NCBI GenBank assembly: GCA_963772955.1 | Contig: CAVYZF010000009.1 | Span: forward strand, 620,001-684,000 | Length of the DNA: 64,000 nt | Reading direction: 5' to 3' | Source of the DNA: Gp6-AA40 sp963772955 | GTDB taxonomy: Bacteria; Acidobacteriota; Vicinamibacteria; Vicinamibacterales; UBA2999 | Shown here: positions 28,914 through 41,024 of the stretch, piece after piece | Layout: each line of letters opens with the position of its first letter | Numbering within the stretch: position 1 is the stretch's first letter | The notes under the pieces: model-generated | Told to the model about the DNA's origin: nothing | Seen by the model: the letters and a program-made list of their open reading frames with translations, nothing else | Databases searched by the model: none | Made by a program: the position numbers and the translations under genes

Positions 28914-30302
28914 CTACACGGTCATGATCGCAGTGACGGTCGTGCGATACGCGACTTCTTCGTAGGCATCGAGCGTGTCCTTGAGCCCGACGACGCGCGT
29001 CACCAGCGCCTTGGCATCGAAGCGGCCGCTCTCGAGCATCGCGACGAATCGCGGGATGTCCCGCATCGGGTTGGCGCCGCCGGCCTGGCCGCCGGAGTGG
29101 GTGACGCCGCCGATCGCGAACAGAAACGCCGGCAGCGTGATGGTGCCGCGTACGAGCCCCGTGGTGATCACGTGGCCGCCGGCGTTCGCCATCTGATACG
29201 CCTGCTGCATCGGCAGGATGCCGGTCGGATCCGGACCCGATTCGAGCTTCGGCCGAACGAACTCCGCGCCAGCAGCCTCGACGACGACGTCGGCGCCCGA
29301 GCCGCTGCGCCGGCCTCCGGAGTCGCGACCGCCGCTCCACGCTCGATTCGTCGGTCCACTTGAAAGGCTCCGCACGCGTTCGATGATCCCGTCGCCTTCG
29401 ACGTTTGGATCGAAGACGTGCGTGGCGCCGACCTTCAGCGCCAGATCGCGTCGCGCTTTGATCGGATCGATGCCGATGATCGTCGAGGCGCCGGCGATCC
29501 GCGCTCCCTGAACCGCGCTCAGGCCCAGCGGTCCGCACCCGACGACGGCGACGACCGATCCTGGCGCAACGGTGGCCAGCGTTCCGGACGTGGTCGCGCC
29601 CAGTCCTGCCACGCTTACGCAGCTCAGGACCATGCCCAGGTCCACGGCCGTGGCCTTCGTCACGACGGGCACGACCCACTCTTCGGGCGTGATCATCAAT
29701 TCGGCAAGGCCGCCGATGTGCGAGTTCGAGTAGACGGGCGTGCCATCGCGCAGGTCGGCGACGGGCGCGAGGTCAGCCGCGAGGTTTCGACCGAGCAGTT
29801 GACACACGTCCGCGCGCCCGCGCAGGCAGTGATAGCAGGAGCCGCACTGCGGAGTGCCCGAGACGCAGACGCGATCGCCGACTTGAACGCGTCGCACTTC
29901 AGGACCAACGGCTTCGACAACGCCCACGCCGCCATGACCTTGAATGAGCGCCATGTCGTTCGTGTTGAGGCCGGTCAGACCCGCGTTGGCCGGTGTGGCC
30001 TGTGTGGCGCCGGTGGGTGGAGCAGCCTGAATGCCGAGTACCGCGCCCACGTTGGAGTAACAGAGGTTGCAGGCCTCGGTGCGGACGACGACCTGCCTTC
30101 CGGTCACCGGACGCAGCCGAACGTCCTGCAGCGTGGTGCGTCCACGGCCGTTGCCGCGGGAGATCCACGCGCGAAACGTCCGCGCTGTCACGACAGCCGG
30201 CGCTTGACCGAACCCGGTCCCGGTCTGTGACACCAGTGCGGCGCTTGCCGCGGCGGCAGCGCCTTTCTTGAAGAGCCGTCGGCGACTGAGGGATCTGGTC
30301 AT
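28914..30302 (-). CDS. Tat-type exported zinc alcohol dehydrogenase-like protein
   Basis: 462 residues. The N-terminus MTRSLSRRRLFKKGAAAAAS is a twin-arginine signal. The MDR zinc-dehydrogenase body follows: a catalytic-zinc Cys in EACNLCYSN, His in QGHGGVGVVEAVG, Cys in LSCVSVAG, structural-zinc cysteines CGSCYHCLRGRADVC, and a Rossmann motif GCGPLGLSAVQ. The usual GHE is GHG, so the conserved Glu next to the zinc His is missing. An insertion rich in Gly/Ser/Arg lies near residue 315. Export of an NAD-type enzyme suggests bound cofactor or another role (inference). It is divergent from the PQQ-like gene, starts 41 bases apart. Confidence 0.85.
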   Translation of the reverse strand: MTRSLSRRRLFKKGAAAAASAALVSQTGTGFGQAPAVVTARTFRAWISRGNGRGRTTLQDVRLRPVTGRQVVVRTEACNLCYSNVGAVLGIQAAPPTGATQATPANAGLTGLNTNDMALIQGHGGVGVVEAVGPEVRRVQVGDRVCVSGTPQCGSCYHCLRGRADVCQLLGRNLAADLAPVADLRDGTPVYSNSHIGGLAELMITPEEWVVPVVTKATAVDLGMVLSCVSVAGLGATTSGTLATVAPGSVVAVVGCGPLGLSAVQGARIAGASTIIGIDPIKARRDLALKVGATHVFDPNVEGDGIIERVRSLSSGPTNRAWSGGRDSGGRRSGSGADVVVEAAGAEFVRPKLESGPDPTGILPMQQAYQMANAGGHVITTGLVRGTITLPAFLFAIGGVTHSGGQAGGANPMRDIPRFVAMLESGRFDAKALVTRVVGLKDTLDAYEEVAYRTTVTAIMTV

Positions 30303-30343
30303 GGCGTTCGTCTCCCGAGAATGGCCTCAATATATATGAACCG

Positions 30344-32074
30344 ATGCGTGCATCCATTCTTGCGGCCATACTCGTCTGCGCAGTCGTGGTCGGCTCTGCT
30401 GTCGCCCGTGCGAGACAGACCGGGGTATCCATTCCGGACACGCCGCTCGCTTTCGGCGCATTCTCCGCTCAGTTTCGTGGCGACGGCACCTTCTCTCTGG
30501 CAGGCGAGGGATGGCCCTCGATGCAAGGGACGTGGACCAGCAACGGCTCGGAGATCGAGTTGCGTCTTATTGGCGCGCCTCCCGAGTGCACCGGCGCGGC
30601 TCGTTACACGATTGCTGTGAACGGCCAGCACGTGACGTTCGCGTTCGTCAGCGACCCCTGCGTGGAGCGCCGGATGATTCTCGATCGCAGCGAGTGGCGA
30701 CCGGCGAGTGAGACGATTGTTGTACCGGAGCGGCACATCACGCGTACGGTTGCTCCGGGCGCACACCAACTTCCGCGTGCAGCTGCAGTGACAGGTAGCT
30801 GGCCATCGTTCCGCGGCCGCGATGCTTCCGGTGTCGCTGAGGGGCAGCGGCTCCCGGACGCGTGGGATGGCGCGACGGGCAGGAACGTCCTGTGGCGGAC
30901 GCCTGTTCCTGGACTCGCGCACTCGAGCCCCATCGTGTGGGGCGACACCGTCTTCGTCACCAGCGCAATCAGCAGCCGCACGGACGCGACCTTCAAGCCA
31001 GGGCTCTACGGCGACGGCGACGCATCAGAGGATCGTTCCATTCACAAGTGGATGCTCTACGCCATCGACAAGCGCACGGGTCGAATTCGCTGGGAGCGTG
31101 TCGCGCGCGAGGGCGCCCCTCGCAACAAGCGTCACATCAAGTCGACCTACGCCAGCGCGACTCCCGTCACAGACGGCCGCATCGTCGTCGCATGGTTCGG
31201 ATCCGAAGGCATACACGCGTTCGACGTCAACGGCGCGCCGTTGTGGCAGGTGGATCTTGGACGCGTCGATATGGGCGCCTATGACATTCCGACGTACGAA
31301 TGGGGTCCGGCCAGCTCGCCAATCATCTGGAACGGGTTACTGATCCTGCAGTGCGACACGCAGACCGACTCGTTCGTGCTCGCGCTGAAACTGGAGACCG
31401 GCGAAGTTGTCTGGAAGACGTCACGAGACGAGCTGTCGTCGTGGGGAACACCAACGGTGGCTGCGACGATGATGGGACCAGAACTCGTGACGAACGCGTC
31501 GAATTTCATACGCGGGTATGACGCACGCACCGGACGCGAGCTGTGGCGATTGGGTGGCTCCTCGAAGATCACCGCGCCGACGCCGATCTTTGCCGACGAT
31601 CTGATCGTTGTGGCGAGCGGGCGCGCACCGGAGCGGCCGATCTTCGTCGTCAAGCCGGGAGCGCGAGGCGATCTCACGCTCGCGCGCGACAAGACCGCCA
31701 GCGACGCCATTGCCTGGAGCCGTTCCGGACGCGGTTCGTACATGCCGACGCCGCTCGCGTACAGAGGGCTGCTCTACGTGCTCGCCAACAACGGCGTCTT
31801 CGATGCCTACGACTTGAAGAGTGGCAAGGAGATCTACCGTCAACGGCTGCCGCTGGTTGGAAGCGGCTTCAGCGCCTCGCCGGTCGCGGCAGACGGGAAG
31901 ATCTATCTTTCGAACGAAGACGGCGACATGCTCGTCATTCGTGCGGGACCGACGTTCGAACATGTGGCGACCAACTCGATAGGCGAACTGTTGATGGCGA
32001 CGCCGGCGCTCTCCGAGGGCGTGATGTACGTGCGTGGTGCGTCGAGCCTGTTTGCGATCGGCGCGAAGCGATGA
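30344..32074 (+). CDS. Secreted PQQ-like beta-propeller protein
   Basis: 576 residues. A signal peptide (MRASILAAILVCAVVVGSAV) is followed by an N-terminal domain of about 130 residues (GTFSLAGEGWPSMQGTWTSN) and then a PQQ-like propeller starting WPSFRGRDASGVAEGQRLPD and ending with blades such as YAIDKRTGRIRWERV, LALKLETGEVVWKT, GYDARTGRELWRL and YDLKSGKEIYRQ. The opening is typical of Planctomycetes/Acidobacteriota 'outer membrane protein assembly BamB-like' propellers. Catalytic PQQ/metal residues of alcohol dehydrogenases are not evident, so a binding role is more likely. Confidence 0.85.
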   Translation: MRASILAAILVCAVVVGSAVARARQTGVSIPDTPLAFGAFSAQFRGDGTFSLAGEGWPSMQGTWTSNGSEIELRLIGAPPECTGAARYTIAVNGQHVTFAFVSDPCVERRMILDRSEWRPASETIVVPERHITRTVAPGAHQLPRAAAVTGSWPSFRGRDASGVAEGQRLPDAWDGATGRNVLWRTPVPGLAHSSPIVWGDTVFVTSAISSRTDATFKPGLYGDGDASEDRSIHKWMLYAIDKRTGRIRWERVAREGAPRNKRHIKSTYASATPVTDGRIVVAWFGSEGIHAFDVNGAPLWQVDLGRVDMGAYDIPTYEWGPASSPIIWNGLLILQCDTQTDSFVLALKLETGEVVWKTSRDELSSWGTPTVAATMMGPELVTNASNFIRGYDARTGRELWRLGGSSKITAPTPIFADDLIVVASGRAPERPIFVVKPGARGDLTLARDKTASDAIAWSRSGRGSYMPTPLAYRGLLYVLANNGVFDAYDLKSGKEIYRQRLPLVGSGFSASPVAADGKIYLSNEDGDMLVIRAGPTFEHVATNSIGELLMATPALSEGVMYVRGASSLFAIGAKR

Positions 32075-32119
32075 CGGCTGCGCCAGTCCTGAATCAGGGC
32101 GATCGGAAACAGCGAGATC

Positions 32120-34813
<2,694 letters not shown>

Positions 34814-34930
34814 CGCGTGGATTCTAGCGTGGCTTTGAACGCCGCTCCGTGCAGAATCGAGCAGGGACTCAAGGCGGACTCACGGGCCACCGATAACGAG
34901 AGGTGACCCGCTCCCCGGCGAGGAGTCCCC

Positions 34931-36091
34931 ATGGCCACAGCAATTCGAACCGGTGATGCGGTCGCGCAGGCGACTCCGAGCGCTACGACCCGCCATGCGG
35001 GATACCTGTTTCATCCCCTCATCGATTTCCTGCTCGCTGGTGGCGGCTCGATGCTGCTGGCGCTCCCGATCATCCTGCTGATTCAGGACAAGAAGGCCAT
35101 CGAGGCCACGGCGCTCGCGTGGGGGTTCGCGCTCTCGAACGTGCTCAACTTCCCGCACTTCGCGAACTCGTATCAATTGCTCTATACCGGCATCGGAGGA
35201 CGCATCTTCGGGGCCGGGTCGTCTCGCAAGGTCCGACTGCGCTACGTCTGGGCCGGCTTCGTCGCGCCGGTGCTGATCGGCGGCTTCATGTTCGCGGCGT
35301 ACGCCGTGGGCGATGTTCGCATGCTGAGTTACGCCGCCAATGCAATGGCGTTCACGACGGGTTGGCACTACGTCAAGCAGGGCTACGGCGTGATTGCGGT
35401 GCTCTCGGCGATTCGCCGCATCTACTACTCGGAGATCGAGAAGCGGCTCCTGCTCGTCAACGGCTACGTCGTCTGGATCTACTCGTGGATGGTGCTCAAC
35501 CGGACACTGCACGAGGACACGCTCTACGGCGTCAGGTTCTTCACGTTCGAAGTGCCGTCGACTCTCCTGACCATCGGTGCAGTGGCCGCCGTGTTGACGA
35601 CGGCAGCGGTCGTCGTAGCGTTCGTGGTGCGCGTGCTCGTCAGGAAGCAATCTGTGTCCTGGAACGGCGTGGTCGGCTACGCATCCGCGCTCTACCTCTG
35701 GCTGCTCGCCTTTCACTACGACCTGATCTTTGCGATCTTCATCCCTGCGTTTCACTCGCTGCAGTACCTGCTCTTCACCTGGCGCTACCAGCTGAACAAG
35801 GTATCGTCGGAATTCGAGACAACGGCGGGGCCGCCGCCGGCACATTCGCGGCCCGTCCTTCAGCGCTTTGCGAAGTTCGTTGTCGGCGGCATGGTGCTCG
35901 GATGGATCGGTTTCGTCGCGCTGCCGATCCTCTTCGACATCAGCCTGACGCCGGATCAGACGATGTGGGGCCCGTCGGTCTTCGTCTTCATCTTCGTGAT
36001 GTGGATCAACATCCACCACTACTTCATCGACAACGTGATCTGGCGGCGGGACAACGAGGACGTCCGGAAGTATCTCTTTGCGCCTCGCTAG
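34931..36091 (+). CDS. Polytopic membrane protein with conserved histidines (family member A), unknown function
   Basis: 386 residues from ATG 34931 (GAGGAG upstream), about nine hydrophobic segments. Histidines sit at regular membrane positions: NFPHFANSY (H76), GWHYVKQGYG (H146), LAFHYDL (H262), FHSLQYLLFTW (H275) and NIHHYFIDNVIWRR (H362/H363). The same five sites occur in the otherwise diverged protein at 55144. Such a pattern suggests a membrane-embedded metal site, as in Blh/desaturase-like oxygenases, but no known motif matches fully and I cannot name the family. The cytochrome c gene follows 61 bases downstream. Confidence 0.8.
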   Translation: MATAIRTGDAVAQATPSATTRHAGYLFHPLIDFLLAGGGSMLLALPIILLIQDKKAIEATALAWGFALSNVLNFPHFANSYQLLYTGIGGRIFGAGSSRKVRLRYVWAGFVAPVLIGGFMFAAYAVGDVRMLSYAANAMAFTTGWHYVKQGYGVIAVLSAIRRIYYSEIEKRLLLVNGYVVWIYSWMVLNRTLHEDTLYGVRFFTFEVPSTLLTIGAVAAVLTTAAVVVAFVVRVLVRKQSVSWNGVVGYASALYLWLLAFHYDLIFAIFIPAFHSLQYLLFTWRYQLNKVSSEFETTAGPPPAHSRPVLQRFAKFVVGGMVLGWIGFVALPILFDISLTPDQTMWGPSVFVFIFVMWINIHHYFIDNVIWRRDNEDVRKYLFAPR

Positions 36092-36152
36092 GTCCTTGCT
36101 CTTGTAGGAGCCAGCTAGACATCCCCGGCGCCGTCGTGTACAAGGTGCCGAC

Positions 36153-36929
36153 ATGCCGTTTCGAGCCTTTTTGCTCGCGTCTGTCGGGCTGGCCCTCCTC
36201 GCAGCACCCGCCAGCGCGCAACTCCTGACCATCGATCATCCCGGGCAATACACCCAGGAAGACATCGGGCGGGGCAGCCTGTTCTACAACGCCAACTGTT
36301 TCGCGTGTCACGGCCGCGACGGTGACCAGATCTCGGGGGTCGATCTTCGGCGCGGTCAATTTCGACGCTCGCAGTCCGACGAGGACCTGGCGCAGACGAT
36401 CACGCGTGGCACGCCGGGCGGGATGCCGCCATTCAAGTTGGATGCGGCGGAGCTCACCGCCATCGTCGCTTACATTCGCGCGGGGTTTGACACGAGCGCG
36501 TCAGTGAGAGTGGGTGACGCGGCGAAGGGACGCGCGGTGTTTCAAGGCAAGGGCGAATGCATGATGTGTCACCGCGTGGCCGGCAAGGGCCCGCGATCTG
36601 CGCCCGACCTGAGCGACATTGGGATCGCGCGCGCACCCGCCGTACTGGAGCGCTCGATCCGTGAACCATCGGCCGGGCTGCTTCCAATCAACCGTCCGGT
36701 CCGGATCGTGATGCGCGACGGCAAGACGATACGTGGCCGCCGCCTGAACGAGGACACGCACACCGTGCAGATCATCGACGAGCAGGAACGACTCGTCTCG
36801 GTGGTGAAGAAAGACGTGCGGTCCATGGACGTCGCGAAAGAGTCGGCGATGCCAGCGTACGCAGGCAAGCTGAGCGACAGCGAGATCTCTGATGTCGTCG
36901 CGTATCTGCTCACACTTCGCAGGCAGTAA
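36153..36929 (+). CDS. Secreted diheme-type cytochrome c
   Basis: 258 residues. A signal peptide (MPFRAFLLASVGLALLAAPA) precedes two c-type heme sites: CFACHGRDGD (residues about 50-54) with a distal Met in GGMPPFKLD, and CMMCHRVAGKGPRSAPDLS (about 133-137). A C-terminal segment with RPVRIVMRDGKTIRGRRLNE and a Met in SAMPAY resembles the heme-binding domain fused to Planctomycetes-type cytochromes. It probably accepts electrons from the PQQ dehydrogenase encoded next in the same direction, passing them to a terminal oxidase (inference from context). Confidence 0.9.
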   Translation: MPFRAFLLASVGLALLAAPASAQLLTIDHPGQYTQEDIGRGSLFYNANCFACHGRDGDQISGVDLRRGQFRRSQSDEDLAQTITRGTPGGMPPFKLDAAELTAIVAYIRAGFDTSASVRVGDAAKGRAVFQGKGECMMCHRVAGKGPRSAPDLSDIGIARAPAVLERSIREPSAGLLPINRPVRIVMRDGKTIRGRRLNEDTHTVQIIDEQERLVSVVKKDVRSMDVAKESAMPAYAGKLSDSEISDVVAYLLTLRRQ

Positions 36930-36940
36930 TCAGCAGGTGG

Positions 36941-36961
36941 TTCACAGTTCACGGTTCACAG
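36941..36961. repeat. Heptamer array TTCACAG (3 units)
   Basis: TTCACAG-TTCACGG-TTCACAG lies between the cytochrome stop and the PQQ-dehydrogenase start. It is the reverse complement of the CTGTGAA array at 3564. Confidence 0.8.
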
Positions 36962-36974
36962 TTTGGAGATCGGG

Positions 36975-38633
36975 ATGAAAAGGCGTTTTGGGTTCTTCGT
37001 GATCGTCGCGGCCATTCTGGCGAGTGTGATGAGTGTCAGGACACTCGCACAGGTCACGGCCGATCGTCTGCTGCGAGCCGCTGAGGAGCCGCAGAACTGG
37101 ATCACGTACTCCGGCGGGTACGCGGGGATGCGACACAGCCTGCTGACGCAGATCACGCCTGCCAACGTCAAGAACCTCGAGCTGAAATGGATTCTGCCGA
37201 ACCAGGTGTTCGGCGCGTGGCAGTCGTCGCCGATCGTCGTCGACGGGATGATGTACATCACACAGCGTCCCAACGACGTCCTCGCTGTGGACGCGAAGAC
37301 GGGTCGCGTGTTCTGGCAGTACCGCTACACCGTGTCTCCCGACGCGCGTGTGTGTTGCGGCGCGAACAATCGCGGCGTCGCCATTCTCGGCGACAGCCTC
37401 TTCATGGGCACGCTCGACGGACATCTCGTCGCGATCGATCGCACCACGGGGCGCTCCCTCTGGGACACGCCCGTTGGTGATCCAAAGCTCGGGTACTCGA
37501 TCACGATGTCTCCGCTCGTCGTCAGGGACAAGGTGCTGGTCGGGTCCGGCGGCGGTGAGTACGGCATTCGCGGCTTCATCGCGGCGTTCGACACGAAGAC
37601 CGGCAAGGAGCTCTGGCGCGTCCACACGGTTCCCGGCCCGGGCGAGAAGGGAAATGACACCTGGGGCGGCGACTCGTGGAAGACCGGTGGTGGATCGGTG
37701 TGGGTGACGCCCTCGTACGATCCGGCACTCAACCTGACGTACTGGGGCACTGGCAATCCCGGACCCGACTGGAATCCCGATCAGCGTCCCGGTGACAACC
37801 TCTACACCGACTCAGTCATGGCGCTCGACCCCGACACCGGCGCCATGAAGTGGCACTTCCAGTTCTCGCCGAACGACCCGTACGACTACGACTCCGTCCA
37901 GGTCGGTGTGCTCGCGGACATCAACTTCAAGGGCACGCCCACGAAGGCAATCCTCTGGGCGAATCGCAACGGATTCTTCTACGTGCTCGATCGGACGAAC
38001 GGAAAGTTTCTCCTCGGCGCTCCCTTCGTGAAGGTCAATTGGGCGAGCGGGCTGGACGCGAATGGACGGCCGATTCCCACGCCGCAGCCTGAAGGGCAGC
38101 CGACATGGCCGGGCGTTCAGGGGGGGACCAACTGGTACTCGCCGTCGTTCAGCCCGCGAACGGGGCTGATGTACATCTCCGCGTGGGAGGGCTACGCCTC
38201 GGTCTTCAAGAAAGAGAAAGCCGAGTACGTGCCGGGACGAAACTTTCTCGGCGGAGGCGGGACGCCTTTCACGGGCGTGCAGGGCGCACCGGGCGTGCGC
38301 GTCGGACGCGCCACACCGGTCAACACCTGGACAGATGCTGCAGGCAACGGCGCCGTCATGGCGATCGATCCGCTGACGGGTCAGAAGAAATGGACCTTCA
38401 AGCAGTTCGACGTGACCGATAGCGGCAACCTGACGACCGCCACGGACCTGCTCTTCACCGGCGGACGTGAGGGATACTTCTATGCACTCGACGCGCGGAC
38501 CGGGGCTGAGCTGTGGAAGGCGAGCCTCGGCGGTCAGATCGCCAACGGGCCGATGACCTACGCCGTTGACGGCAAGCAGTATGTCGCGGTGATCTCGGGC
38601 AACTCGCTCGTCACCTTCGCACTGCGCGAATGA
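36975..38633 (+). CDS. PQQ-dependent alcohol dehydrogenase with lanthanide-type Asp-Tyr-Asp signature
   Basis: 552 residues from ATG 36975 (GGAGATCGGG upstream; the in-frame TTG 36963 is unlikely). After a signal peptide, the eight-bladed quinoprotein fold begins with NWITYSGGYAGMRHS. Hallmarks: vicinal cysteines in RVCCGANNRG, YWGTGNPGPDWN (metal-binding Asn) and FSPNDPYDYDSVQ, where catalytic Asp304 is followed two residues later by Asp306. That second Asp marks lanthanide-dependent XoxF/ExaF/PedH enzymes, whereas calcium enzymes have Ala/Ser/Thr. It oxidises primary alcohols in the periplasm and passes electrons to cytochrome c, here encoded just upstream. Confidence 0.88.
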   Translation: MKRRFGFFVIVAAILASVMSVRTLAQVTADRLLRAAEEPQNWITYSGGYAGMRHSLLTQITPANVKNLELKWILPNQVFGAWQSSPIVVDGMMYITQRPNDVLAVDAKTGRVFWQYRYTVSPDARVCCGANNRGVAILGDSLFMGTLDGHLVAIDRTTGRSLWDTPVGDPKLGYSITMSPLVVRDKVLVGSGGGEYGIRGFIAAFDTKTGKELWRVHTVPGPGEKGNDTWGGDSWKTGGGSVWVTPSYDPALNLTYWGTGNPGPDWNPDQRPGDNLYTDSVMALDPDTGAMKWHFQFSPNDPYDYDSVQVGVLADINFKGTPTKAILWANRNGFFYVLDRTNGKFLLGAPFVKVNWASGLDANGRPIPTPQPEGQPTWPGVQGGTNWYSPSFSPRTGLMYISAWEGYASVFKKEKAEYVPGRNFLGGGGTPFTGVQGAPGVRVGRATPVNTWTDAAGNGAVMAIDPLTGQKKWTFKQFDVTDSGNLTTATDLLFTGGREGYFYALDARTGAELWKASLGGQIANGPMTYAVDGKQYVAVISGNSLVTFALRE

Positions 38634-38637
38634 AACA

Positions 38638-38701
38638 GTCCGCCTGAAGGCGGACGCTACGTTGCCCAGGCCTCCACGTAGCGTCCGGCTTCTGCCGGAC
38701 C
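38638..38701. repeat. REP-like double hairpin
   Basis: GTCCGCCTGAAGGCGGAC-GC (38638 on) is itself a hairpin; CGTAGC-GTCCGGCTTCTGCCGG pairs as a second, and the GCTACG/CGTAGC segments join them across a 15-nt spacer. It lies between the dehydrogenase stop and the cupin start. The arrangement is that of a dispersed REP-type palindrome and may end or stabilise the upstream transcript. Confidence 0.7.
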
Positions 38702-38716
38702 TCCAGGGTGTCTCAC

Positions 38717-39160
38717 ATGAAACGACTGGTGTTACTCTCGTCGCTCGTCTTCATTGGTTTTTCATCAGCGGTCTGGAGTCAGGCCACACAGCAGCCGGCG
38801 GCGGCCCCCGCGGCGGTGCCCCAACCAAATCCGGAAAACTTCGTCGGCAAGGTCACCGGTCATCCGACGACCGACATCCGCATGCTGCGATACAGCTTCG
38901 AGCCCGGAGCACGCACCAACTGGCACAGCCATGAAGGCGGGCAGGTGATCCTGATCGAGAAAGGTCACGCGCGCGTGCAGGAAGCTGGCGGCGCGATGCG
39001 TGAGATGGGCCCGCGCGAGTCGGTCGTGACCGCAGCCGGTGTGAAGCACTGGCATGGCGCGATGCCGAACGAGCCGCTGACGCAGGTGTCCCTGAGTTTC
39101 GGCGCGACGAACTGGATGGAGAAGGTCAGCGACGAGCAGTACGCAGGCAAAGGCAAGTGA
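38717..39160 (+). CDS. Secreted cupin-domain protein
   Basis: 147 residues from ATG 38717 (GTG 38708 is in frame). A signal peptide (MKRLVLLSSLVFIGFSSAVW) precedes a single cupin with metal ligands in NWHSHEGGQVILIEKG (two His) and KHWHGAMPNE (His). Such exported cupins often bind a divalent metal; the substrate is unknown. Its stop overlaps the possible GTG start of the next PQQ-type gene by four bases, so the two are likely coupled within the periplasmic oxidation module. Confidence 0.85.
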   Translation: MKRLVLLSSLVFIGFSSAVWSQATQQPAAAPAAVPQPNPENFVGKVTGHPTTDIRMLRYSFEPGARTNWHSHEGGQVILIEKGHARVQEAGGAMREMGPRESVVTAAGVKHWHGAMPNEPLTQVSLSFGATNWMEKVSDEQYAGKGK

Positions 39161-40989
39161 CGATCATGCGCGTGCTGGTCGTCGCATTCCTCGTCTCCGC
39201 GCTGGCGCCGATCTCCGCTTTCGCGCAGGACGTGTCAGGCGAAGCGATTTACAAGCGGCGCTGCGCGGCATGTCACGAGCGCCCTGCCGATGGCAGGACG
39301 CCGAGCGTCGACACGCTGCGGAACATGCCGAGCTCGCGCATCGTGCGCACGCTCGACTTCGGCGCGATGATGACCATCGCGTATCAGTTGAATCGAGTCG
39401 AGCGCGACGCGGTCGCGCGATTCCTCGGCAAGCCGGGCGGCGATCCGCTGCCACGCGCGGAGGCTTTCTGCAGCGATCGCTCGGTCTCGATCAACACGAG
39501 TGGCTCACCCATCTGGAACGGCTGGAGTCCTTCGCCCAGTAACTCGCGCTTCGCTCCGGCGGCCCTCGCGAAGCTGACCCCTGAGCAGGTGTCGAAGCTC
39601 AAACTGAAATGGGCCTTCGGGTTCGAGGGCGACATCTCCGCGTTCGCGCAGCCCACGGTCATCGGCAATCAGGTCTTCATCGGCAGTGCGGGTGGCGTCG
39701 TGCACGCGTTGCGCGCGGACACCGGCTGCCTGCAATGGACATTTCAGGCCGCGGGATCGATTCGGTCTGCGCTGGTGGCCGCGCCGATCGACGGCCGGAC
39801 TGTCCTGCTCTTCGGCGATCTCACCGGCTGGTTCTACGCACTCGAAGCGGCGACCGGAAAAGAGATCTGGCGCAAACGCCCCGAGGAACATGAGGCGGTT
39901 CGCCTGAGTGCGCCGCCTCTCGTGGTCGACGGCATCGCCTACATCGGCGCATCGTCATGGGAAGAGTCACGTGCGCTCAATCCCGAGTACCCGTGCTGCA
40001 CGTTCCGTGGGAGCGTCACGGCGCTGCGCGTGCGCGACGGCAGCGTCGTGTGGAAGACGCACACGATTGCGCAAGCGCCCGCGCGTACAGGGAAGACGCC
40101 GTCGGGTGTCGAGACATGGGGTCCATCGGGAGTCGGCATCTGGTCCACGCCGACGCTCGACGTGAAACGGCGACGGCTCTACGTGACGACCGGGAACAAC
40201 TATTCATCGCCAGTCACGACCACGAGCGATTCGATCATGGCGCTCGACCTCGACTCGGGCCGCATGATCTGGTCGAAGCAGTTGCACCCGGATGACGTCT
40301 ACAACTCTGCGTGCTCGACGGAGCCGAAGGGCCCAACGTGTCCCGAAGGGAGCGGGCCAGACTACGACTTCGGTTCGCCGGCCATCCTCGTCTCGACGAC
40401 TGGCGGACGCGAGCTGCTGCTCGCTGGGCAGAAGTCGGGCATCGTCTGGGCGGTCGATCCCGAGAAGAACGGCGAGATCATGTGGGAGACGCGCGTCGCG
40501 CAAGGCGGCATCAACGGCGGTGTGCAGTGGGGCATGGCGGCCGATGGCGAACAGGTCTACGCCGCGACGTCCGACGTCGTCGTCATTCGCACGCCGACCG
40601 CGAGGCAGCTCGACCCGCGACAGGGTGGCGGGCTGACCGCACTCAAGATCGCGGATGGCAGCAAGGCGTGGCAGGCTCCGCCACCGGTATGTGGCGCGAG
40701 ACCCAACTGCAGTCCGGCGCAACTGGCGGCGCTCACGGCGATCCCGGGTGTCGTCTTCTCAGGATCGCAGGACGGTCACTTGCGGGCGCACTCGACGCGC
40801 GACGGATCGATCCTCTGGGACTTCGACACCGTGCAGGACTACAAGACCGTGAACGGCGTGAAAGGAAGCGGAGGCGCCATCGACGGCCCAGGAGCGGTCG
40901 TCGTCAATGGCATGGTGTTCATCAACTCCGGCTACATGCGGTTCGGCGGCGCGCCGGGCAATGTGCTGCTGGCGTTTGGAATCGAGTAG
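39157..40989 (+). CDS. Cytochrome c-PQQ propeller fusion (polyvinyl-alcohol-dehydrogenase-like)
   Basis: 610 residues from GTG 39157 (ATG 39166 is an alternative that keeps the signal peptide MRVLVVAFLVSALAPISAFA). An N-terminal cytochrome c domain has CAACHERPADGR (residues about 36-40). A PQQ-binding propeller starts near residue 110 (NGWSPSPSNSRFAPAALAKL) with blades such as GVVHALRADTGCLQWTF, YALEAATGKEIWRK and MALDLDSGRMIW. The order of heme domain and propeller is that of PVA dehydrogenase. A vicinal Cys pair (YPCCTFRG) is present. It would oxidise secondary alcohols or polymers in the periplasm; substrate not known. Confidence 0.85.
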   Translation: MTIMRVLVVAFLVSALAPISAFAQDVSGEAIYKRRCAACHERPADGRTPSVDTLRNMPSSRIVRTLDFGAMMTIAYQLNRVERDAVARFLGKPGGDPLPRAEAFCSDRSVSINTSGSPIWNGWSPSPSNSRFAPAALAKLTPEQVSKLKLKWAFGFEGDISAFAQPTVIGNQVFIGSAGGVVHALRADTGCLQWTFQAAGSIRSALVAAPIDGRTVLLFGDLTGWFYALEAATGKEIWRKRPEEHEAVRLSAPPLVVDGIAYIGASSWEESRALNPEYPCCTFRGSVTALRVRDGSVVWKTHTIAQAPARTGKTPSGVETWGPSGVGIWSTPTLDVKRRRLYVTTGNNYSSPVTTTSDSIMALDLDSGRMIWSKQLHPDDVYNSACSTEPKGPTCPEGSGPDYDFGSPAILVSTTGGRELLLAGQKSGIVWAVDPEKNGEIMWETRVAQGGINGGVQWGMAADGEQVYAATSDVVVIRTPTARQLDPRQGGGLTALKIADGSKAWQAPPPVCGARPNCSPAQLAALTAIPGVVFSGSQDGHLRAHSTRDGSILWDFDTVQDYKTVNGVKGSGGAIDGPGAVVVNGMVFINSGYMRFGGAPGNVLLAFGIE

Positions 40990-41024
40990 TAGGCGGTATG
41001 CGGTCGACAGTGGGCGAGGTCTTC

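Noticed and set aside
34880..36232. 450-residue minus-strand frame opposite membrane protein A
   Set aside because: Charged, low-complexity product with no domain; the plus-strand gene has a Shine-Dalgarno and a paralogue.
40311..40997. Upstream extension of the solute-binding protein frame
   Set aside because: It overlaps the end of the PQQ-cytochrome gene; the signal peptide starts at 41025.
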